This document shows positions 36,751 to 46,600 of a stretch of 64,000 nt of DNA, piece by piece. How positions within the stretch are numbered: position 1 is the first letter of the stretch; each line of letters begins with the position of its first letter. A program made the translations under genes and the position numbers. Under the pieces are notes generated by a model. That model made no database searches. It saw nothing but the letters and a program-made list of their open reading frames with translations, and was not told the DNA's origin. The stretch comes from Auricularia sp. M13 (taxonomy: Eukaryota > Basidiomycota > Agaricomycetes > Auriculariales > Auriculariaceae). Location of the stretch: assembly GCA_037042915.1 (NCBI GenBank), contig CM073194.1, forward strand, positions 1,116,001 to 1,180,000, in the 5' to 3' direction.

Positions 36751-38422
36751 ATGGTTTACATTCCGCGCCTGGTCACTCGCGCCTGCCAGACCAAGAACAC
36801 GACCAATGCGCTCGGCCTTGACTACTCCATTCCGTCGGACTGGAACGTATGTTGCTCGACTGAGTATTCATGGCATATGCACTGAACCCGGCAACAGCAA
36901 GTGACGATCGACAAGTCTTACGATGACCTCAATGGCATCGCCCAGAAGGCTATCAACGCTATGAAGGACCAATTCTGGCCTGACCCGGCGAAGGTGGACT
37001 GTGCGCGCGCCAATTCTTGTAGCAGTCAACGCCGCTGATCTGACCGGCGTTATCGCAGTCGGATGGGGTACGGGCACGACGCTCAGCGCGCTCGCGTACA
37101 AGGATATGGTTGCCAGCACGAAAGACAACCACGACTTTGTCAAGGCCGTCTTCCAGGCTGCCAAGAACCATAACGAGAACTTCGACCCGTACGGTGCGTT
37201 CCATCGTTGTAGTCCTAAGCGGGCACTCTGGCTGAATAATTGCTGTGATACCTACAGGATACAACGACGATGCGCAGTGGTGGGGAACCGCTGCCTTCTA
37301 CGCGTACCGCGCGTACGGCGACCAGGAATTCCTCGGCTGGGCGACGGACGTGTGGAACTGGGTCTCCAGCTCGTGCGTGACAGCCTTCACGAGCACCGCC
37401 TGTGTTTGCCCGAGACTAAAAATACTTGTAAAGGCAAATCACGAAGGACCAGGCTGCTGCTGGCAAGTCCCCAGTTCGGGACCAGGGCATTAAGTCCGAT
37501 TGCAACGGCAAGAGCAACGCTGGGGGTGAGATTTTGCACGTCTCGGCTGAGAACAGGTATTCAAAACGCTACAGCAATGTTCTGGCGCTCGCCGTCCAGC
37601 GACCGGACTGACATGGGCGTCAATGTGATTACAACTGGTCTTTTCGAGACGCTTTCCGCCTACCTGTGAGTTTCAGTGATGTTGGTGCACCTCTCTTCCC
37701 TGTGCTTACACTGGAAATTAGGGCCGAAGCGACGGGCGAGCAGAAGTACATCGACGCGGCGATCGCGGCGTACGAATTCATCACGACGGCTATGTTCCAG
37801 GAGGACCCAAACATCCCGCTCGACGGTATGAGCCTGACGGACTGCAATGCAAACAACTGGGTCTTCACGTACAACACCGGCAAGTTCATCGAAGGCGCCG
37901 TCATCCTCTCCGCGGTCACCAAGGACGACAAGTACAAGAACCAGGCGCTCAAGACCATTGTCGACGCTGTCAAGAAGGTCCCCAACTGGAACGATGGCCA
38001 CGGTTTCATCACTGAGGGCCAGGACGGCGACCCCGCCAAGGGCAACGACGGGCGTCAGTTCAAGGGTGAGTCTTTTATAGTTGATTGTACCGGATAGAGG
38101 CTGATGCTGGGTTCCCTGTCAGCTATCTACGTTCGCGCTCTTACTGAGGTTGCACGCCGCGAATGGGCCAACGCTGACCTGCGCAACTTGTTGTACCAGT
38201 ACATCAACATCAACGTGCGTCCATTGCTTATCTCTGCTACCGACCTCGTTTTTACTGACGTGCACCGACATTCAGTACGACGCTGCGATCAACCACGACA
38301 CGGACGGCAACGGCAACTTCGGTCTCGTCTGGAAGGGTCCGTACGCCGGACCCTATGAGTCTGCGCAGATGAACATTCTCGACCTTCTTGTGGCTGGCAT
38401 CGAGTTCAACTGGAAGCGGTGA
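36751..38422 (+). CDS. Glycoside hydrolase family 76, copy 2
   Basis: ATG 36751 (MVYIPRLVTRACQ) to TGA 38420-38422, about eight exons. Motifs in order: FWPDPAKV, GTTLSALAYKDMV, catalytic pair in YNDDAQWWGTAAFYAYR, GWATDVWNWVSS, DCNGKSNAG, SDRTDMGVNVITTGLFETL, VFTYNTGKFIEGAV, RALTEVARREW, and the end LLVAGIEFNWKR. It is a full-length paralogue of the gene at 32102-33687 with the same intron pattern. The Asp-Asp pair needed for GH76 catalysis is present. Like copy 1, it lacks a recognisable signal peptide; in-frame codons just upstream of the ATG contain a stop and no earlier ATG. Expected role: alpha-1,6-mannan hydrolysis or wall-protein crosslinking, but the missing leader leaves its location open. 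Confidence 0.88.
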
Positions 38423-38932
38423 ACGTGAACTAAGCACTGTCGAACTGCATTACCCCTTCGTTCTTATTTGCTGTAACTTATCGTTTCTAGCGTTTACGGA
38501 GCGTATCCAATGCTACGGCGTTTTTTTCATAAAATTTCGAAGCAGGCATCCTCGAGTCGTCAAGTCTGTCATGGCAAGGGCTGCCACATGAATCATGCAG
38601 TCCCACACTCTGCCCCAACCCGCCGAAATAAGCAGGTGTTAGGTCGCTGTTGCTGGTGCAGCAGGAAACGAAGGAGGCCGTGTTGTGCTTCGCGGCTGGC
38701 TGCCGCCAGGTGCGTGGTCTCACCCGCAATTCAACGTGCAGCCTCCTCACACAAGAAATGCCTTATGATATTCGACGTGCCGAGTATTGCGCGAAGGATC
38801 CATTCAGCCTGGCAAGGACAGTGCAACGTTTTTCCGACCAGGGAGGGGCGCAGGTGAAGGAACAACAGGGAGCGATCGTATCATCGAACAGTGTACTCTA
38901 CATCTCTCGCCACTCGGTGCGTCAAAACGAAT
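38423..38932. other. Intergenic region between GH76 copy 2 and SDR copy 3
   Basis: Convergent 3' ends. No gene or clear repeat seen in about 510 bases. Confidence 0.5.
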
Positions 38933-39924
38933 TCACACAGTCCCAGACAGAGCCTTAATCTCTTCGTCGTTCCACCCGAGATACTTTCCGGAGAGTGAGC
39001 CCGGGGCATGCAATGCGATCCAAGCTATCGCCGCTCCAGGAACCTCCGGCTGGAGGGCCGACAAACGACCTTGTTCGAGCTGCTCGATGACCTCCGGTGG
39101 CATTCCTCCAGTAGCCTTTGCTTCATCGATAAAGTTGGCGAGCATTTCGGTCTCAACAAAGCCAGGCTGTGAAGATAATGAGGAACTTTGACGGCGCAAG
39201 GGGGGTTAGAAACCGTCTCACATGAACCGCCAGCGACGTGACCAGTGGTTCCTCCGCTGCCAGAGACCTACGAATTGCCATTCATTAGACGATAGGGCCG
39301 CAATGAGTAAAACTAGGGCACACCTGGCTAAGCTATTGACTGCGGCCTTACTGGTGCAATAGCCACCTAGACCAGGGGCGTTCTGCTCGCTCGCTGGGGA
39401 ACTGACGAGGATAATGCGTCCCTTGCTCTCGCGCAGAGCGGGGAGTGCAGCCTGGATCGCAGGAAGGGCACTGAAGAAGTTGATCTCCATGGTCTTGCGC
39501 CATTCGTCGACGGACACGCTGCACACGGGACCCACGCCGCTTTGTCCCGCGTTGAGAATGAGCGCGTCGAGACGCCCGAACTTCTTCACCACGCTTTGGA
39601 CGGCGTGGGTTTCTGCAGCTGCGTCGGTCCTGTGTTCAGAGGAGCGTGTCAAAGGACGACGTCTCCGCTGCTAAACCAGCCAGTGCTTACACGTCGCCTT
39701 GAAATGTCACGAGACTATTGGGATATTGCGATGAGAGCGCCTTCAGCCCCTCGGATAGCGTCCGGGCGAAACTGGCAACGCGGTAAGAGTCTGCAAGAAG
39801 CTTTCCCGCGATCGCAAGGCCAATTCCCCTGCAATGTCCGTCGAGTCAGCTCCTGCAGTGATCGTATCACTGAGTCGTACTTGGAAGCACCAGTAATAAA
39901 TACGACGCGTGATTCGGAAGACAT
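38933..39924 (-). CDS. Short-chain dehydrogenase/reductase, copy 3
   Basis: Starts at ATG 39924 (MSSESRVVFITGAS) and ends at 38933. SDR motifs: GIGLAIAGKLLADS, LILNAGQSGV, ILVSSPAS (Ser kept), YCTSK, PGFVETEMLANF. About 245 residues with the same intron positions as the other copies. It differs most in the cofactor-proximal helix (SYRVASFARTLSEG in place of GHRVASYARTLSE) and near the C-terminus (QGRLSALQPEVPGAAIAWIALHAPGSLSGKYLGW), so substrate preference may have shifted. Residues needed for catalysis are intact. It lies tail to tail with GH76 copy 2 and forms a pair with copy 4. Confidence 0.85.
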
Positions 39925-39982
39925 TGAGAGTAGTCCGCCTGAAGTTGGGTATAGGGGACAGTTAGAGACTGAACTCTCCGTC

Positions 39983-39989
39983 TTTTATA
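39983..39989 (-). promoter_or_regulatory. TATA box of SDR copy 3
   Basis: TATAAAA on the minus strand about 60 bases before ATG 39924, in the same place as in the paralogues. Confidence 0.6.
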
Positions 39990-40659
39990 AGGTTCTCGAA
40001 TCGCCGGAGCCGCGCAGGCAGTACAGTACCCATTGCCAAGTGATGAGTGGGGGAATGTCCAGTTCGGTGCAATTTGCCTGGGCATGCGTGGACTGGTGTT
40101 GATACACGGCCAGGATGGCCGTTGCTTATGTCTAACAGCGCCCTGCTTGACCCAGTAGTATGACTGCCAGTACGACGCGTCACCAGCCGGACTGCGACAT
40201 CGCTGTCTGCTGACAAAGCAAGATATCGAGTCCCGTCGGTCTTCTCATGCCGGAAATATAGTCCAAGCGTGAAACCCGTACGCGTCGGTACCAGGAAAGC
40301 GCCAGCCAAGCAGATGCGATTGGAAAGAATATCGCCAGGAGTGCACGGAAAGAAGAAGCTGGCATGTCGGAGCCATGAACTTCAAGGACACTCGAAGGGC
40401 ACACTGGATGCAGCCATGCGATGTGAAGACTCTCCGTATCCTACCTGTCATTCTTCTTCGTGAAACCATGCAGATAGGAAGAACGCAGGTCAACACGCGT
40501 CCTTCGGCACGCGGAACTCAGCTCCAGCGACCAGGTAGCAGAGCCTCCTTTCGCACAGGGTTCGCCGGGGTGGACGCGTATGATTTTCCCTGCACGGTTA
40601 TTGGCATCGCCTGCTCGGGAAATCAGAAGAACCATCTCCGCGACTCCATCGAACTGCGT

Positions 40660-41100
40660 CTAACATCCATTTCCAGGCCAAAGTGCCAGTTTGCTGGGGA
40701 ATAACAAAGTCATAGGTGACCGCAAGACGTTCGACTCTACCGTAATTGTCGGTTTTCTTGGCATGCCGGGGGCTCTTCCTTCGACCTCAAAGTCATTCCA
40801 GGTCAGGACAAAGCAGCACTAGACAAGCACAGGACGCGTATTTGGAAGGGCATCTGTAGCTGTTGCTGTAGAATATTCGAAGAACATCATTAGAGGGGCT
40901 CCGGGGCGCCAGATTCATTAAATAGATGGAGTATAAGAGCGCTCCGAGAATGCGGGACAGAAGGGCACCTCTCTGTAGGGAAATGGAGGCGATCTTGACG
41001 GTGTGGGGAAGGAAGTGTCGGAGTTTCTGCGGCAACAAATTCAACAAATTCAAACTTCCAGGCACATTGATTTGTTCATTTTCTCAAGAAATGCTATGTA
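40660..41100. repeat. Duplicated SDR upstream block, copy C
   Basis: CAAAGTCATAGGTGACCGCA, TTCCAGGTCAGGACAAAGCA and the GTGTCGGAGTTTCTGCGGCAACAAATTC element (about 41015) align with 27680-28085 in the same order. The rest of the 39990-41330 spacer shows no gene. Confidence 0.7.
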
Positions 41101-41329
41101 GAATCTAGCCTATTCAGTTTTAAGACAATATGAGCCTTCCTGAGAATATATACGGCTCCAATCGCGGACTTATGCCTTTGTTGCCCATCCCTAATACACT
41201 GCGCCAGATTACGCTTGTATACCGTCCGACATCTAGACTGAGTAGCGCGCAATGACTCGAAGCTTATATACTAGTCAGCATAATGACGGTGCGGCAGCCA
41301 GTAACTTGAGCTTGATCATTGTCGCAGCA

Positions 41330-41469
41330 CCGCCGCTAATCCTGCTCGGACCGACTCCCTGGACTCTTTGCACAACCTGCGAGCGAGAATGTGCAGTACG
41401 TATTGTATATATCGACGAGTTTCAGCACAAAAGGTCATGTTCAGAATCGCGTCCCACGCCCGGACGAAT
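41330..41469. repeat. Duplicated SDR downstream flank, copy B
   Basis: Matches 28260-28449 beyond SDR2 (CTGCTCGG, GACTCCCT, GCGAGCGAGAA, TATATCGAC), showing that SDR2 and SDR4 are copies including their 3' flank. Confidence 0.6.
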
Positions 41470-42506
41470 TCACACGGTCTTGGACAATGCTTTCACCTCC
41501 GCGTCGTCCCACACCAGGTATTTTCCCGACAGCGAGACTGGAGCATGCAGCGCGAGCAGAGCAATTGCTTCTCCCGGTTCCTCGGGCTTGAGGGCGTCGG
41601 TCGCACGTATCGCGGTGAAGTGTTCGATGAGGTCCGAAGGCATCCCGCCCGTCGCCTTCGCTTCCACAAGGAAGTCGGAGAGCATCTCCGTCTCGACCAT
41701 GCCGGGCTGTAGAATCCATTATGTCAGCGAGTTGCTTACACTGAGCAAGAGAGACCGGCAATACATACATGGATCGCCAAAGATGTGACCTGTGGTTCCT
41801 CTGCTGCCAGAGACCTAAGTTACAGTGGTACGAATTGACAGTCATTATACCACAGGGCAGCAAGGAGATACTGATAGGGGCATACCTGGCCAAGCTGTTG
41901 AGCGCGGCCTTGGTGGTGCAGTATCCGCCGAGACCTGGCAGGTTGCGGACGCTCGCGTCGGAGCTGACGAGGATGATGCGCCCGTTATTCTCGCGCAGGA
42001 CGGGGAGCGCAGCCTGAATCGCCGGGAGGGTGCTGAAGAAGTTGATCTCCATCGTCTTGCGCCATTCGTCCACGGAGACGCTGCGCACGGGCCCGACGGA
42101 GCTTTGTGCGGCGTTGAGAACGAGCGCATCGAGCCGCCCGAACTTCTTCACCACGCTTTGGACGGCGTGGGTCTCTGCGGCCGCATCCGTCCTACAACAT
42201 CAGGCCGAGACGAGGAGTGAGTCCGAAGAAAATTTCTACGCTTGTGGTTGGGCGGGGAGATACGCACACGTCCCCTTGGAATGTCACGAAGGTGTTTGGG
42301 TATTGAGTTGAGAGTGCCTTCAGAGGCTCGGAGAGCGTGCGTGCATAGCTCGCGACGCGGTGCCCATCGGCCAGAAGCTTCCTAGCCACAGCGAGCCCGA
42401 GGCCCCTGCAATGACCGGGCTCAGCGTCACATAATTGAAAATATGACAGGTGGGGAAACTGCCTTGAGGCACCAGTGATGAAGATTACGCGAGAGTCGGG
42501 AGACAT
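41470..42506 (-). CDS. Short-chain dehydrogenase/reductase, copy 4
   Basis: Starts at ATG 42506 (MSPDSRVIFITGAS) and ends at 41470. Motifs: GLGLAVARKLLADGHR, LVLNAAQSSV, ILVSSDAS, YCTTK, PGMVETEMLSDF. It is closest to copy 2 in the central exon. Two motif changes stand out: the usual N-A-G of the active-site region is N-A-A, and YCTSK is YCTTK. The catalytic Ser, Tyr and Lys remain, so activity is plausible. The promoter and both flanks resemble those of copy 2. Cytosolic oxidoreductase of unknown substrate. Confidence 0.85.
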
Positions 42507-42587
42507 CGTCGAAGAACAACTTGCAGCTGAGCCTGGGTGGATGCAGGATCCTGTTCAACTGAGAACCCATTCATCCTCTGCTTCAGA

Positions 42588-42594
42588 TTTTATA
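42588..42594 (-). promoter_or_regulatory. TATA box of SDR copy 4
   Basis: TATAAAA on the minus strand about 82 bases before ATG 42506; the spacing is the same as for copy 2. Confidence 0.6.
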
Positions 42595-43025
42595 CGCTCT
42601 CAGCTTTCCCGGGCGCCGGAAAGAGCAGTGGCCAGCGTCCAATCGCGTGAGGTAGCACTATGGCGCTTGCTGACTGAGAGTTGCTGGATTCCTGGTGAGT
42701 CGCCCAGGAGCCCCGTTTCGCCTCAGCAAAGCGCGTTTGTGTGCCAGACTGACGCGTCCCGAGCCGAAGTGCGAGTTTGCGTGAGATGACAAAGACATAG
42801 GTGACCGTAAGAGTCAAGACTCACCCGAAATCGTCGGTCTTCTCGTGCCGCGCGGGGAATCTTCCATGTCTAGATCCCGGAGAAACAGCAAAAATATAGA
42901 CTCGCGCATGCAGAAGATGTGAACATTTGATGGCAATGTGATAAACCCTTAAACTGGTCTGCGAATTGAATGCGTAAGAAATGTCGGAGTTTTTGCGGCG
43001 ACAAATTCATATTCAAGGAACTCAC
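42595..43025. repeat. Duplicated SDR promoter/upstream block, copy D
   Basis: Contains CGTCCAATCGCGTGAGG, GCTTGCTGACTGAGAGTTGCTG, GTAAGAGTCAAGACTC and, at about 42982, ATGTCGGAGTTTTTGCGGCGACAAATTC. It bridges the two partial matches seen at 29530-29800 and 27680-28085. Confidence 0.7.
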
Positions 43026-43673
43026 ATTTCCAATTGAGTTAATGAAGTTCTCTCGGACTATGAATCGAACTTGATTTCCAGGAGTTTGGCTGTCGTCCTT
43101 GAGGCGTTGTTTCGGCCGAGCGCTGAGCCCCGACGTGTACGCGCTTCTCCCTGCAACCAGTGCCCAGCGCTAAGCAGCCTGCAGGACAACATCCCGTTTG
43201 GGTTGGCCGCTGAGCGTTGAACGCGTATTCCTTCCTCTGCCGGACCTGAGACAGACCAGCGCAATGACGGAGACACACTGAGATGGCACCATGCCCTCGC
43301 GGACGGCAGAAAAGCTCTTCTTCATCGTTGCCAGTGGGAACCTAAGTTCCAGAGCACTTGGGGGTACTTTCGTCGAGTTTCCATGTTGCTTTGTTTTGTT
43401 CCGAAAATAACAAGCAACCTCGGAGGCAAACTGTCACGACACCGCCGTGCAGGGTCTCAACGCCATCGAAATTTCAGATGAGAGGAATGTATGCTGCTCA
43501 GCGCGACGTTGGGAAAGACCTGTGCGTGCTGTACGCGTGGGAGCGGCGAAGTGGAGCATTGAGTTGGAGGGGCAGGGTCGTTCGCATTGCCTGGCCGTTG
43601 CAATGAGGGCACTAGTTCGCCCGCTTGTCTACTGGCGCCGGAGCTAATTGGCACTTGTTTCCTGACCATAACC
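43026..43673. other. Intergenic region before the C2-domain gene
   Basis: About 650 bases with no supported gene. It should hold the promoter of the C2-domain gene. Confidence 0.45.
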
Positions 43674-46600
43674 ATGTCGTCGTCGTCGCGGCCGTCGACG
43701 CCGACGCGGACGGGGACGGCGGAGTCGGCGATGGATGCGTCGCAAAGATCATCAGGGAGCGCCGGGAGGTCCCGCTTGCTCTCACTCTCGCGCTCCCTTC
43801 GCAACAGCGTCCACATCTCCCCGCGCAAGCCGCACGCCGCCCCGGACAGACCCTCGTCGCCGACGCCGACAACGAGCACGAAGATGAGCTCGCCGACGGG
43901 CACGCCGAGCAAGAAGCTGCGGCGCTCGCTCAAGGCGCGCTTTACGGGCCACGGCCGCGGCACTGGGCGCGCCCAGATCCAGCCGCTGCCCGACGAGAAG
44001 CCCGTCGTCACGCTGCGCATCCAGGTCCTGGGCTGCCGCAACCTGCCCGCCGCCGACGCCAACGGCAAGTCCGACCCGTGCGTGCTGCTGCTCGTCGCCG
44101 CGCCCGTCGAGCAACGCTGACCCACGCCCGCTCCAGCTACGTCGTCGTCACGTTCGCGCGGCAGCGCCAGAAGACGCCGGTGATCCAGAAGACGCTCTCG
44201 CCGACGTACGACCCGAAGACGGCGACGTTCGACTTCCCGCTGTATGCGAGCGTCGTCGAGAAGATCGGCAGCCTCGTCGAGTTCGTCGTCTGGGACAAGG
44301 ACCTCATCGGTGAGCCCCGCCGCGTCCCCATTGGCCCGTGCCGACACCGCATACAGGCAAGGACTATCTCGGAGAAGTCCCCCTGACCGCGTCCGACTGG
44401 TTCAAGCACAACGGCGGCCTGACCGCCATGAAGTTCGACGACGCCCGCAACACCGACTTCTGGCTGCCGCTCTCCTCAACGCGCTCCAAGAAAGACGCAA
44501 AGGGCGAAATTCACCTCAAAGTCGGCTTCCTCGACGCGCCCAGCGATGACTACGGCCAGGTCTATGCAGACCTTATGCGCCGCGCGCGTGGCGGCCATGT
44601 TGCGCTGCTAAGCGCTCCCGCAACTCAGGGAATTGGCACGCTCGGAGGTTCCGGCGCCGGTGATGTCGCCAAAGTCGACGCCGGCGCCGAGAGCGACGAT
44701 GACGACGGCGACCGCTCGTCGTTCCGCTCCTCCCTCGGGCCCGACGACTCCCTGTTCGCGCGCTCGCGCACGGTGTCAACCGCCTCTACCTCCCTGACCG
44801 TGCCAACCGCGCCTATCCAAGTACAGAAGAAACTTCCCAGCTTCCGCCTCAATTGGGCGGGCACCAAGATCGACTACAGCTTCAGCGGCCATCGCGACGT
44901 TGCAGGCATCGTGCTCATTGAAGTAAAGGGAGCGCGGGACTTGCCCAAGACGAAGAATTGGGCGAGGAGTGGATGGGACATGGACCCGTTCGTCGTCGTC
45001 ACGTACGGCAAGAAGACGTTCCGCACGCGCGTCATTCGCCACTCGCTGGACCCTACCTGGAACGAGAAGATCATGTTCCACGTCCGCAAGGGCGACCTCG
45101 AAAATAATAACAAGATTCAGGTATGCAATCATCTTGATCTTTATATCTTTCTCATAACCATTTCCGACTATAGATTAGCGTACTGGATTGGGACAAGTTC
45201 GCCAGCGACGATCTCGTCGGCGACGCCAGCTTGCATGTTGGCGAGCTCATGGCTCGCGTGCCGCCGCCCAACCCAGAGACCGGCTTGTATCGCGAGGATA
45301 TGAATCTTGCAAATGGCATGGCCGAGATGACGCTCCCGCTCACTGTGAGCAAGGACGCTGCCGACGGCAAGAGCTCGCCTGTGGTTGTCATCAGGTACGT
45401 ACTTGTTGCACACAGAGTAGGCCACTGCATAGCCGATATTTCTTGCTGGTACTCCTGCCATGGCCGAGTCGTGGCGCGACAAAATAACCATTCAAGGGGC
45501 AAGCAGTTGTGCAGTGGCCTACTCTCACTTCCGCCTATATACAAGAGGATGTGGTTTTGCTGACTACTTCTTGCCTGTTTAGTGCAAAATACGAGCCCCA
45601 CGCATCCTTCCGTCAGCGTTTCTGGCGGCAGAACCTGCACCAGTTTGATGCAGACAAGACGGGCATGTTCTCGTACAGCGAGATCAACGCCTTCCTCGAG
45701 GACATGGGCCTGTCGCTCGACGCCGACACGGTGTACTCGTTCTTCCCCGCGCACGGCAAGAAGGCGCTCGGCGATGAGCTCACACTGGACGAGACGATCC
45801 AGAGCCTGGAGGAGGCCATCGGCATGGCGCTTGAAAAGGGCCAGAGGCCTTCGTGGGCCGAGGACGCCGCGCGCGAGGTTGACAAGCTCGCCGACAAGGA
45901 CAAGGAGACGGAGAGTCTAGCGGAGAGCGTCGAGAGCGCACTCCGGGAGAAGGAGAAGGAGGCAGACGCCGAGTCTGTGCACTCCCCTGCGACTCCGACG
46001 ACGACGGCAGCCTCTCCGGCGCCCACAACGCCGCCCACGGACGTTGATACCGCTGCGGATGCAAAGGCCAGCGCGAGCACGGAGCCACCGGCTAGGCCCG
46101 GAGCGGAGACCGAACACCCCTTGGACGCGTCTCAGGAAGCATCTGCCCAACCACCGCCACCAACAACTGAACCGACAGCAACACCCGAACCCACACCTTT
46201 GACACCTACGATGGCCGACACCGCGCGCAGCAATGGCGGCGCCCAGAGACCAGATAATAACCCGGTACGTGTCTTATGGTTGAACGGTCTTTTGTCCGCC
46301 AAAAGCTCATTGTCTGAAACAGCGCCAGTCGACGTATGGCCGCAACCGCGAGTCCATCGCGGACATTGAGGGCCAGCTCGTCGAGATCTTCGCGGACCAC
46401 CCGGACGCGGACCTCAGCGACCCGGACAAGCCCAGCGTGCCCGGCTGGGCGCTGCTGGACGTGCTGAGCGAGTTCTCGGACGCGCACGGCGGGCTCGCGC
46501 TGCTCGACGAGAACGAGGAGCAGAGCCTCAAGGCCATCCTCGACGACAACCCCGAGCTGCGCGTCTCGCCGGACCTCATCATCGGCTTCCTCGCGTCCGT

